DNA of 64,000 nt from NCBI RefSeq assembly GCF_024298865.1, contig NZ_CP101164.1, forward strand, positions 1 through 64,000, in the 5' to 3' direction. This DNA is from Halorarius halobius. Its GTDB lineage: Archaea > Halobacteriota > Halobacteria > Halobacteriales > Haloarculaceae. Positions 52,101 through 61,100 of the stretch are shown here, in pieces (within the stretch, counting starts at the first letter, position 1; each line of letters opens with the position of its first letter). Below the pieces are notes generated by a model. It did not search any database. It saw nothing but the letters and a program-made list of their open reading frames with translations, and was not told the origin of the DNA. The position numbers and the translations under genes are program-made.

Positions 52101-52853
52101 GCGCTTTGTTCGGTCCAGTCGTTCTACGAGTTCATCAGGTGTGAACGCCTCGGTACTGATTTGGTCCGTGGCTTGCTCGATTGATTCCTTGACATCAGCT
52201 TTTGTCGCATAGGGCGTGCCATCGGTCTCGTCCATCTCAGGAAGTGCTTCATAGAGCCAGGGACGGAGCGCGGCCTTGTCCTGCGCCGCTTCCTGCAACG
52301 ACATCCCATCGTGCTCTGCTGAGCGTACGGCTTCCCAGAGCCCATACTCGATTTCTAAGGTCCACACCCACTCGAGTAACCAGAGCGGGTCGGTTGGGTA
52401 GTTGAGCTGATTCCCCAGCTCCTCGTAGATCAAGAGCGAGAGTGTCGAGTCACGAACCTTGTCTCGGTCGAGGAGATTCATGAACAGGGGAACAAGGTGG
52501 TCAATGTGGGACGAATTGAGTCGATCTCTGAATTCCTTGAACCCGGAGAACTGACTCGAAAGCTTCGGCGCGACGGTTTCGAGCCCCTCGATCTCGCCGG
52601 TCGCGATTCCAATTAGCTTCAGGAGGTGCGTTTTCCCGGACCCGAAAGTGGCATGGACGTACCGAAATCGTGGCTGTGATCCAGTACTGTTGACGATCTC
52701 TCCAAGTTCTGTGAGTACCTTTCGAGCGCTATCAGTCTCATAGAACTCGTCGATGTCGCGTTCGGCTTGGCCGACTTCGTTGACTTTCTGTACTTCTTCG
52801 AGTTCTCGTGTCGGCGAGCGAGCAAACAGTGATTCAAGTGTCGTATCAGTCAT
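49161..52853 (-). CDS. brxC: BrxC/PglY-like ATPase, first copy
   Basis: A 1230-residue large P-loop ATPase. Walker A ATFGSGKTHLL is at about 68-78; Walker B FLIGLDEVAIYV near 265-276. The remainder is long and mostly helical, ending in an acidic low-complexity stretch (DEDGEDDDDQEDG). BrxC/PglY are the large ATPases of BREX; two paralogues are the mark of type 5. The start at 52853 overlaps the upstream BrxB stop by eight bases (atgactga). It probably assembles with the second BrxC and BrxB as a DNA-scanning complex. Confidence 0.85.
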   Translation of the reverse strand: MTDTTLESLFARSPTRELEEVQKVNEVGQAERDIDEFYETDSARKVLTELGEIVNSTGSQPRFRYVHATFGSGKTHLLKLIGIATGEIEGLETVAPKLSSQFSGFKEFRDRLNSSHIDHLVPLFMNLLDRDKVRDSTLSLLIYEELGNQLNYPTDPLWLLEWVWTLEIEYGLWEAVRSAEHDGMSLQEAAQDKAALRPWLYEALPEMDETDGTPYATKADVKESIEQATDQISTEAFTPDELVERLDRTKRYLQESGETYEFLIGLDEVAIYVGDQQHRYREFIETVDTLNADINPPILGTGQWSLRDMQQDFMGEVDPEAWYTNEIPLRGADTEIIVRKRWLRKSDSGTETVHDLLERAPEFEPELADASEYTDVGDPIEAYPFREHDLWLLREVMQSLKKEDLEVDREYVQGRALLILVRSLFTSFDWSQKESGAVVAWDEIYDLIERETTDIPGWAKDQIQKVENTTDEMGVSVAKVLYLLGQVDAVPTTEENITRLLVSSVDTDIDQLQSDVEEALKALMEDNFVRTDESTQPQTYRILSKEIVEFWDQVHREAAELPKHQVRYNIEDLLREADRGRLTADDSLRTRNIDGISDAPYTFRYTVLDQVDSSPEPRFDGVVARVLAADPDTIDDSRTRWQEANAGEQGVEDVLVVIELSEGLRESIRHLIALDKLLEPGASADLRIEQQQEEETVEDEIEELLYAAKVYTPDHSTTRGTYLSNIDSVLADAVREKFENRKTLDTRLQEVDDARTLFEFFNGNGTWPFSADDAETLGVKTVPREISDGWAEEFLNDYAGEELVSGETVLEEIAGRRGKYLGTPREALAALLITLAAANKIEIRRDGVRIEDPGEIGRVMRRLSDIRDIDIGFDPVDIEGSSNLKAVYQSLRGFAPQGNDPTAWLSNLASWAEKNSSGIRNTCARVDLEFDEEITLDALREALEPGMAGGELDDTVLTESPVPTQAEWFHKAEPLFEGDEPLWDEFNSTLETMRSLYPDAAITYKMEDAVDGSRIPSKESLTKLQTEAHDFRSSQISELYSRLTGTTPEADSISDLCSAVEQVFLNNDVIAEIDTVTETIPKVNFESLRKLDEIAASAEDISESDIASGNAVSEAGQLEKARGLLDDQPDGPVYDQLRSRYEELNSEHPDAFITKQVERALSGPDLVTSSQAEALVKRADAKLQSKDDDEDGEDDDDQEDGRPSVDELWAEVTEPGDGTIVVIDPEEGDR

Positions 52854-53472
52854 CGAGGTACACCTCAGTGATTTTCTCGTCAATTCGGTGGGCTGGATAG
52901 TAGTGGCGCGCGTCCTCGTTGAAGAAACTCAATTTCCCTCCCCTGATCGAACCAGGGAACGGGATTCCGATTGTGGTATTCACGTTTCGGCGGTCCATCT
53001 CATCGAGCAACTCTGAGGCGCGGGTGAAAGGATAGAGGCTTCCGAGGTTCACAAGCAGGAGGATATGTTGTTGGGTGTTTTCGCCTTTGAGTTGTTCTTC
53101 GACGAGTTTCTCGATAAGTTCATCAGCCAAGCTCGTTTCGAGCGTCTCCGTCACTGCTCCGGGGGTGGTCCGTTCTAGGGGGCCGAGATCAAGTGTGGTC
53201 TCGAAAACGCGTGTCTCAGGCATCAGGTGGTCCAGCCGAACACATTCGACGGTGAGTTCATTGCCGGCCTGATCTTCGACGCCAACCCAGTTGGTAAGCG
53301 TACCCGGTGTCTCCGTGTCTGCCCATCGAACCAACCGCTCGGTCACGCGATGTTCAACAGATGGTTCGACCGGGACCATGACAAATGGATTTCGAATCCC
53401 CCGTCGTTCGCCACTTGCGAAGTCGACTAACTCCTCAGTAAATCTCTTGAGTGGGTTTCTCGTCGACGTCAT
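52846..53472 (-). CDS. brxB: BrxB-like protein (DUF1788 family)
   Basis: A 208-residue protein with the DUF1788 signature: LLLVNLGSLYPFTRASELLD, a middle IPFPGSI, and the ending LSFFNEDARHYYPAHRI. BrxB is a small conserved BREX protein of unclear mechanism that associates with PglZ in some systems. It lies between the two brxC copies and is coupled to both by overlapping stop and start codons (atgactga downstream, ATGA upstream), so all four proteins are made from one message. Confidence 0.8.
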   Translation of the reverse strand: MTSTRNPLKRFTEELVDFASGERRGIRNPFVMVPVEPSVEHRVTERLVRWADTETPGTLTNWVGVEDQAGNELTVECVRLDHLMPETRVFETTLDLGPLERTTPGAVTETLETSLADELIEKLVEEQLKGENTQQHILLLVNLGSLYPFTRASELLDEMDRRNVNTTIGIPFPGSIRGGKLSFFNEDARHYYPAHRIDEKITEVYLDD

Positions 53473-56400
53473 TTGATAACCACACCTCCATTGACCTGCT
53501 CGATTGTCGGTTTCTTCGACTTCACGAAGCGCTCAAACTGATCTTTGAGTGCAGACTCATCACCGAACAGCACACCTACTCCTTCAATTTCGTCGGGTCG
53601 AGTCCCACCGACCAGTTGTTCTACAGTCTCGTACTTTTCTTGATACGTGTTGACTCGCTCCTCCGTGAGGCTATCCCAATCCGTCGTCGAGGACACCGTC
53701 CCGAGTGCTCGTTTCAACGCGCGTTCGTCATGGGTTCCAGGCTCCCGGTTCGTTAGCGCACTAATGCAGGCCTGGATATCTTCGTGGGTATCTCTGAAGT
53801 GCCGAAGCGGGCGGAGATATCCGGACTGGAATCCATCGTGAACGCTGTGTTCAGGAAGCTGTAGCGGGGGAGTAAGCCATTGGTGCCCTTCGAGCTCCGT
53901 TGCTAGTGATTTAGCGTCGGTCTCTGCCACTTGAGCCGACCAATCCTCTTCGAGCGCCGAGGTTGCGGTCAACCGGGCGTCTAGTGACTGATCGAAGGAT
54001 TGCCATCCTTCCTGTGTCCACCACTCTCGACCAGATTCTTCCTGGAGCTGTTGGCTCAATTGGTCCAGTGCGTCGTAGAACGATTGGCTAAGCCATTCAA
54101 TCTCAAGCTCTCTGAACCGCAGCAAACCGTCGAGTTGTAACAGATAGGGTTCTCTGGATTCCCATCGCCCCTTGACCGCGGTCATCCACTCTTCATCACT
54201 CGCCACCTGGTCGATTACTTCCTCCCAATCCGTGTCGTCTGCAGTGATTGCTTCGTCGCGAGATTCTGCAGCATCCGCCATTTCGGAGAGAGTGTTGCTG
54301 AACGCCGCTACCAGAGAGACGAGCGCATCGCTCTCCAGTTCAGTCTCTGTACTGACTTCTGTCGTCTCTGCAAGCGTACGCGCTCGCCTCTTGACCGACT
54401 CATTCAGTTCTTCGAGGGCGACAATTCCCTCGTCGACAGTTTGAATCGGGTCGATGATTCCAGCATCGATGAACTGTTCCTTGAGCGACGTCGACGACGG
54501 CGCCGTCCGCAACTTGATTTCCATCTGCTGTGAGAGCGTCAGCAGTTCATCCGCTGCAAGTGCCTCTCCGTCCTCTGCAACAGGACGGAACTCTCCCGCT
54601 CGACACAGACCCCAGAGGACCGCCGTTATTGCGGGTTTGACTTCCCCATAGAACGGCGTCTCCTCGGTGACTTTCTCGAAGAGTGCTGGCAGACCCATCT
54701 CGTTGTCGTGCTGGATCAATACTGGTCCAACATCTGAACGAACTTCCCTCGCAATCACCCCCATCGTCGATAGCTCGGCATCCGGTGTCGGGACATCGAT
54801 TTTCTGTGCCCACTCCGGGTACTCCTCGTCGTCGCCGAGTCGCTTGAGTTCAGTGAGATAGCTCTGATCCACCTCGAGCATGACGGGATGGAAGAACGAG
54901 GGATACGCACGGTTGATGCACTCTTTGACTGCGGATTCCAGTCCTCGTGGTTCCTGGGATTCGACCTTGAACGACCCGTTCTTAAGGGCGCTTGCGATCT
55001 TACTTTTCACCCTGTCTGCTGCATCGTCGACATCTCGAGCTATCGTATCGGGTGTCTCCGTCTCGGCCGTCGCTTTGTGAAACGACCACCACTCGATGAG
55101 TTGGCTTCGGAGATCATCCAATCCATCCTCCTTGACCGACCAGTAGATCGTCCCCTCGTTGATTTTTGTGAAGTCGACATCAGGTCGCACGCCACGGATA
55201 ACAACAGTGGCTTCAAGCGCACTCTCGTGCTCGTCTTCCTCATTCAGTGGTTGCCCGTCAATGGAGAAGTTGTACGAGAGGGGGTACTTGTCGTCATCCC
55301 CACCGTAGGGAACCGACGTCGGCAGGTTCAGGCGAGGACGGATGTCTGCCCACAGCTCGTTGTCGAGAGCGGTAGTAATCTCGTTCCAATCAGGGTTGGC
55401 TCGGTGCTTGCGTGCTTCTTCGATGATCTCCCGCTCTTCCGGATCCGTGATTCGGAGGAGAGGACCGTCATCGGCCGTGTTCGGCCTGATGTATTTGTCG
55501 AGATTTTCCAACGAACTCTGGACTTGATTTCGGACGGTTGTTCTCGGCTGACCGTTGAGGTCGTCCATCACTGCAACAGCGATATTGGCATCATTCTGGG
55601 GGACTGAGTCGGGTACATACGAGAGGAGCAGGACCGCTTTTGCTACCTTCAGATCGAAGTCAGTGGTTTCCTCGTCGGATTCAATCTCTTCTATGACCTC
55701 GATTTCTTTGGGGATAATATCTTCAAGCTCGTATCGAATCAAATCATAGAAGTCGACGAGGCTGATGAGGGATAGCTCGCCTTTGCTCTCGTCGCGCATC
55801 CATCGGTCTCGTAGCCCGGCGACGATGGCAAGAATTGCTCTCGCTGTCCCAGAGAAGATCGATTTCGTCGAGTCGGCTAGCTCGTTCCGAAGATTTGAGA
55901 GGATCTCGAGAAAGAGCGCTGGCTGGTAGGGCAGGAGCGGATAGAACTTCACGAACGCATCTTCATCGACTCGATTGAGACGCGGCTGCGTGTTCTGCCC
56001 GACATCTGAGTAGACGAATGTGGATGTCGGATGGACTCGCGCCGTCAGTGCTTCTGACTCAACCCAGTCTGCTCCTTCTTCGGTCTTCTCGAGGAGGCGA
56101 CGCTGAACGATTTCTCCGGCGTGATGGCTCGGCAAGTGGTACTGGTGTGGGAAGCGGTCTTTGAGAATCCCGAAGTCAAGCTGCTTTGCGGCGAGTCCAG
56201 GTCGGACGTCTTCGATCTCGGACTGCGCCGTAGCCACCATCTGGATGTTTCCTTCGCCGATCGTATCGATACTTTCTGCGAGTGCGTTTAATTCCGAGAG
56301 ACGCTGGTAGTCCCCACCGATGAACAGCGTCACTTCGTCGACGAGGAGGACAATCTTGACTGGTTTCTCAGACTTCGCTTCGAGTTCTTGCCGATACGAC

Positions 56401-57170
56401 TCGATAGCTTCGACAGCCATCCGCTGTCCGATATTTTGGCGTTGGATATCCGCCAATCCATCTGCAGTTCCTGTCTCTCGTTCGACGAGCTCCTCCAAGA
56501 CAAGGTCAGAGAGAATTCGGTACTGCTGAACATCGTCCCACGAGTACTGGTCCGCGTTGGGAACGTCTTCGTCTTGGAGGATCTCTTTCGTGAGTTCATC
56601 ACGCTGATCCCATGTTCCTTGATTCTGATACCACTCCTCGAAGAATGCGATGTTGAGTCGATCCGAGAGGCCTCTCGCTTGATAGACTGCCTGGAGGATG
56701 ATCTCACTGAAGCTCTGTTCCCGGACGCTCTGGTACTTCAGGAGGTTGATCGGGAGAGGAACGAGATGGTACTCGTCGAGCATCGAGGACCACGTCTCGA
56801 AGAGGTCGCTGTAGGAGCCATCTGAATCTAGCCGGTTCCAAACCTCCTCTCTGTCTTCCTCTTTGAGATCTGCAGACGCAGTGAGGAGGTTGAGGACGGT
56901 CAGCAGGTGGCTCTTCCCGCTGCCGTAGTACCCGTAGAGCCAGTGATTGGCTCCCTTCCGCATCTCTTCGTCGTAACCGTGGACTCGAAGGAAGAAGTCT
57001 CGGAGGAAGTTCTCAGAGGCCTTTGTGATGTGGTAGGTGTCGAGGTAGTGGCGGTAGAGCTGGTCGCGATGAGCGGCTCTGTCTTCGTCCTCCTCGAACT
57101 TCCGGTCGATACGAATCGACTCTTCGAAGGTTGCGTCCTGCTTCTCAAAGAGGTCCTCAATGGAAGTCAT
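53469..57170 (-). CDS. brxC2: BrxC/PglY-like ATPase, second copy
   Basis: A 1233-residue P-loop ATPase. Walker A GYYGSGKSHLL is at about 80-90; Walker B VLLVDEVTLFIG near 272-283. Its first 60 residues, with IDRKFEEDEDRAAHR and ITKASENFLRDFF, resemble BrxC of other BREX systems more than the first copy does. The rest is helical with a coiled-coil-like centre. Two unequal brxC genes in one operon fit type 5 BREX. It is coupled by ATGA to BrxB downstream and to BrxA upstream. Confidence 0.85.
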   Translation of the reverse strand: MTSIEDLFEKQDATFEESIRIDRKFEEDEDRAAHRDQLYRHYLDTYHITKASENFLRDFFLRVHGYDEEMRKGANHWLYGYYGSGKSHLLTVLNLLTASADLKEEDREEVWNRLDSDGSYSDLFETWSSMLDEYHLVPLPINLLKYQSVREQSFSEIILQAVYQARGLSDRLNIAFFEEWYQNQGTWDQRDELTKEILQDEDVPNADQYSWDDVQQYRILSDLVLEELVERETGTADGLADIQRQNIGQRMAVEAIESYRQELEAKSEKPVKIVLLVDEVTLFIGGDYQRLSELNALAESIDTIGEGNIQMVATAQSEIEDVRPGLAAKQLDFGILKDRFPHQYHLPSHHAGEIVQRRLLEKTEEGADWVESEALTARVHPTSTFVYSDVGQNTQPRLNRVDEDAFVKFYPLLPYQPALFLEILSNLRNELADSTKSIFSGTARAILAIVAGLRDRWMRDESKGELSLISLVDFYDLIRYELEDIIPKEIEVIEEIESDEETTDFDLKVAKAVLLLSYVPDSVPQNDANIAVAVMDDLNGQPRTTVRNQVQSSLENLDKYIRPNTADDGPLLRITDPEEREIIEEARKHRANPDWNEITTALDNELWADIRPRLNLPTSVPYGGDDDKYPLSYNFSIDGQPLNEEDEHESALEATVVIRGVRPDVDFTKINEGTIYWSVKEDGLDDLRSQLIEWWSFHKATAETETPDTIARDVDDAADRVKSKIASALKNGSFKVESQEPRGLESAVKECINRAYPSFFHPVMLEVDQSYLTELKRLGDDEEYPEWAQKIDVPTPDAELSTMGVIAREVRSDVGPVLIQHDNEMGLPALFEKVTEETPFYGEVKPAITAVLWGLCRAGEFRPVAEDGEALAADELLTLSQQMEIKLRTAPSSTSLKEQFIDAGIIDPIQTVDEGIVALEELNESVKRRARTLAETTEVSTETELESDALVSLVAAFSNTLSEMADAAESRDEAITADDTDWEEVIDQVASDEEWMTAVKGRWESREPYLLQLDGLLRFRELEIEWLSQSFYDALDQLSQQLQEESGREWWTQEGWQSFDQSLDARLTATSALEEDWSAQVAETDAKSLATELEGHQWLTPPLQLPEHSVHDGFQSGYLRPLRHFRDTHEDIQACISALTNREPGTHDERALKRALGTVSSTTDWDSLTEERVNTYQEKYETVEQLVGGTRPDEIEGVGVLFGDESALKDQFERFVKSKKPTIEQVNGGVVIK

Positions 57171-58006
57171 GCCGACCCCTCCGCGAGCATCGTGTAGAAG
57201 TCGTCGACGGGTTCAAACCAGACGCGACTCCGGGCTTCGTGGTGTGTCCAGCCCTCATATCCGGCCAGCCGCTTACTCTGGGGTTCCCAGTACTCTTCGG
57301 ACTGGAATAGATAGAGCCAGCCGATTGGCTTCGTGAGCCACTCGTCGCCATTCTGCATCCAGGAGTAGTAAGCTGCGACCTGGAGGGGTACGTCGCCGAC
57401 TTTCGGGGGTTGACCGGCGGTCTCGGTCTTTCCTTCGAGGACACCGATATCCCGAAGGGCAGATCGAAGTCCCTGAACCCACCGTTTCTGGGTTGATTCC
57501 GAGTAGTCTAATGGTTCGCCAGCCTTGTCCCGAAACTCGTCGAGGATGCTGAGAACAGTCTCCGTCTCGAAATCGAGTGCAGAAGGTCCCTGTTTTATCA
57601 GTCGGCGGAGGTACTCGTGAACAACAAAGCGGGCCAGCCCGTCGTGGTTAACGAGATAGAGAAAGAGGACCTGTGCCTGATCGCGTTCGTTCCGACACTG
57701 GTCCAGAATCGTTGGGAGCAGTGGAACCGAGGGGAGCCCTTCCCCCGCTGACTGAAGCCGTGCTCGAATCGCGATGAGAAGGGATTTCGAACTGTTCCGA
57801 CTACTCCGATTCGCAACGCGGTCCTCGTACCAGATATCTTTCACCGAGGTCCAGTCGAGTTCGTCCGCGTAGAGAGAGGAGATCTCGTACGTTCTCTCGG
57901 TTTGGAGACCACACCGAGTTAAAGCCATCGTGATTTTCGATTCGGGGAGTGTCCCGACGAGAGATGGGACCCACGAATCCAAATCCCCGTTTCGACCTGT
58001 AGCCAT
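57167..58006 (-). CDS. brxA: BrxA-like protein (DUF1819 family)
   Basis: A 279-residue protein consistent with the BrxA/DUF1819 family of BREX. SWVPSLVGTLPESKITMALT starts it, then LLPTILDQCRNERDQAQVLFLYLVNHDGL and FVVHEYLRR carry the helical core, and LDEFRDKAGE marks a later conserved part. It is the first gene of the minus-strand BREX operon; ATG 58006 gives an N-terminus that starts in the family region, while an upstream ATG at 58078 would lie in the promoter. BrxA proteins bind DNA in characterised systems. Confidence 0.75.
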   Translation of the reverse strand: MATGRNGDLDSWVPSLVGTLPESKITMALTRCGLQTERTYEISSLYADELDWTSVKDIWYEDRVANRSSRNSSKSLLIAIRARLQSAGEGLPSVPLLPTILDQCRNERDQAQVLFLYLVNHDGLARFVVHEYLRRLIKQGPSALDFETETVLSILDEFRDKAGEPLDYSESTQKRWVQGLRSALRDIGVLEGKTETAGQPPKVGDVPLQVAAYYSWMQNGDEWLTKPIGWLYLFQSEEYWEPQSKRLAGYEGWTHHEARSRVWFEPVDDFYTMLAEGSA

Positions 58007-58129
58007 ACTATGACGAGACCGTGGTATACACTTAGAAGTTCTTGTGAGGATTTCAGGGGGGAAATCAGCGGACCTCAAGGGAACTTTGATGTGGACGCAT
58101 TATGAGGTAGAAGACAAGAGCGGTACATC
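58007..58129. promoter_or_regulatory. Divergent BREX promoter (brxA operon / pglX)
   Basis: These 123 bases are shared by the two BREX transcription units. cattatgag near 58097-58105 is about 29 bases before the pglX ATG, fitting a leaderless start. On the other strand gtgtatacc near 58025 is a possible TATA element for brxA. No inverted repeat was found that would name a regulator. Confidence 0.45.
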
Positions 58130-61100
58130 ATGTCTGGACAATCTTCTCTTGAGACGAAAGCCCAACTGGACAAATCAGAGCGTGAGCATCTCGAAGACGT
58201 CGTCACAGACCTTCGAGAAACTGTTGAAGGAGATATCGAATATCAGCTTGAACATACCTACGAACTCAATGATAAGGACGGTGGAGGGGAGCTTTCTGGT
58301 GAAGAGGATGAAATTCGAGCCGAATTGGTAGCGGCTGTTCAGCGTGAGGACGATGAAAAGTCATGGGAGGAAAAGTTCGAACGGTATGTGATGGGTGTCG
58401 GATATACTGTCGTCAATCGGATCACTGCCCTCCGTTGTATGGAAGTCAGAGGGTTCATTGACCGCCCGATCACTCAGTTTGGAGACTCGGGAACAACCCC
58501 TGCAGCTGAGAAGCTTGAAAACGAGAAGTATCTCGGTCCCGACGAAGCTAAAATTGAAGCCTACGACGAGGCCTGCCGCAAGCTAACTGACGAAATCGAG
58601 ATTCTCTTTGACCCTGAATCACCATACAGCATCGTTGACCCCGACATCGATGTCTTCGAAGAACTCTGCCGTAAGCTCGATGATGTCTCTGAGGAAGTTT
58701 GGCGTGCTGACGACGTCCTAGGTTGGGTCTACGAGTATTACAATGCCTCTAAGCTGGAAGAGCTACGCCACAAGAGAAACCAAGAAGGATTAGAACCCGA
58801 GGATGTACCTCCGGCAAATCAGTTCTACACACCTCATTGGGTCGTGCGGATGCTCACCGATAACAGCCTCACCAAGATGTATTTGGAGGCAAATGGCGAG
58901 CTTCCGACTACTATCGAAGAACAATCGACGCTCTCCGCAGATGAACGCAAGTTCCGCGATACATCTCCTGCGGAATCACCATCGCTAGCTGATTTCAGCA
59001 CATATCTCGTTCCGACAGAAGAAGAAGGTGAATCCCCAACTTTTGAGGAACCAAAAGACGTCCGAGTAATCGATCCCGCTTGTGGGAGTGGCCACTTTCT
59101 ATTGTATGCCTTTGACGTCCTTGAGCGAATCTGGCATCAAGAACGCCCAGACCTCGCCCGGTCTGAAATCCCAGAAAAGATTCTTCGACACAATCTCCAC
59201 GGGGTAGACCTCGATATGCGGGCCTGCCAATTGGCTGCATTCAACCTGTATCTAAAGGCTCGAGGGCGCGCTGAGAAAGAGGGCGCAGAAGACTTCCAAA
59301 TGCCGGAGGTGGGTATTGTTTGTGCCGACGCGAAAATAGCTAACATCGGAGCAGCTTCCGAGATTTTCGATGAGGTTGCGGAGGATCAGCACGACGTTCG
59401 GGCTGCTCTTGAGGATATTTTGGAGGCATTCGAAGATGTCCAAGGACTTGGTTCACTACTCGATGTAAGGGGGACGCTTGAAGAGCATTTCACAACAGCG
59501 GAGCAGCCGACACTTATTGAGTCTGTCGAGGGTCCTGGTAGTATCACTAAATTCCTTGAAAATCTCCATCAGGAAGTTGCTGAGCACCGGAACGGTGAAT
59601 CCTTTATGGCACAGGACCTCAGAAGTTTTCTCCGTGTTCTGGTAATCCTATCACAGGACTATGATGTCACACTGATGAATCCGCCATACGGCTCGGGAAG
59701 TGGAATGCCTGATGTCGTTAAAGATTATGTTGAAGAACACTACGAATATACTCCGGAGTTCTATATCAACTTCTTCGAGGTCTGCGACCATCTAACCAAG
59801 GAAAATGGCCGTATTGGGATGCTCGTTCCGCGTTCATTCATGTTCAAGCGGAGCTTTGAGGATTTCCGTGAAGACTTCATCGGTGAAAAAGGGTCATTCG
59901 ATTTCTTGGCTGAGTATGGCATCGGGGTGTTGGACAATGCGACTGTCCGAACCGTTGGGACAGTTGTCCGTAGTGGCGAGTCACAAACCCCAGATTCAGA
60001 GGGTAGTTTCCTTCGACTTCACGATCTTGAATCGGAAGAAAAAGAGGAGAAATTCCTCTCTTGTGCTTTTGGTAATCCCGTAGATGAAAACGGAATTCGA
60101 CGTTTCTACGAGAGAGAAATGTCCGAATTCGATATGATATCTGGGAGCCCAGTTTCTTACTGGGTTCCGCGTAATCTCCGTTCTTTATACGACTCGGATA
60201 TTGTCTATGATGCGGACAACGCTCGTGTAGACAAAGATAGTCTTGGTGTTGTGAAGCAAGGTCTAGCAACTGGTAAAGATCCCAGGTTCACCCGCCAATT
60301 TTGGGAAATCGATGATGATGGCTGGATACCCTTTGCTAAAGGTGGTGAAGATGCATGGATGCTTCCCCGGGTTGGTTTAATGGTTAATTGGAACAACAAT
60401 GGAAAGCAAATAAAACGTTATGGCGGTTCCAGACCCCAAAACACGCAACATTATTTCCAAGAATCTCTAACCTATACTGTTGCAAAAGAAGGAGGGCGAA
60501 GATTCGGCTATTTACATCAGAATTCGATTTTTGGACATAAAGGATCAGTCTTCATTCCATCAGAGGATATCTGGAATGTCCTCTCTTATTCAAATAGCAA
60601 TCTGTTTACCTATTTGATGCTCTGCCAAACCCCGGAGCGTATGTGGGAAATTGGAGAGATATCGAAAGTCCCATGGTATGAAGGACTTGGAAAAATTGAC
60701 ACTCTTAAAGAAAATTCTGAAGAGATCATCGGTTTGCTATTGCGGCTTCGTCAGCACGACTTCGAATCACCTTACTATACTGGCCCAGAGCTTTTAGAAC
60801 CGATAACCGAATCTAAACCTCCTGAATGGTATGAACACCCCCACCGAACTCTCGTAGATTCAATTACTTCCCCAGCTATTGATGAACAGTACAGCGGTGA
60901 GACCTCCTTACGAGACTTAGCGATTTCTACTGCAAAACGCAAAGAATGGCTTCAGAGTGAAATGGAGGAGCGAGCAGCAGCGATTGACCAGATCATCTTT
61001 GACCATTTCGATATTCAGGAAGAACAGCAGCAAGTGGTTCTACAAGAGATCGCACTACGGACGAATGAAGATCCGCGTAAAACTCCCGAGTATGATCCCG

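Noticed and set aside
54888..55607. Plus-strand frame of 239 codons opposite brxC copy two
   Set aside because: It is an antisense shadow with no domain; the minus-strand protein has clear P-loop ATPase features.
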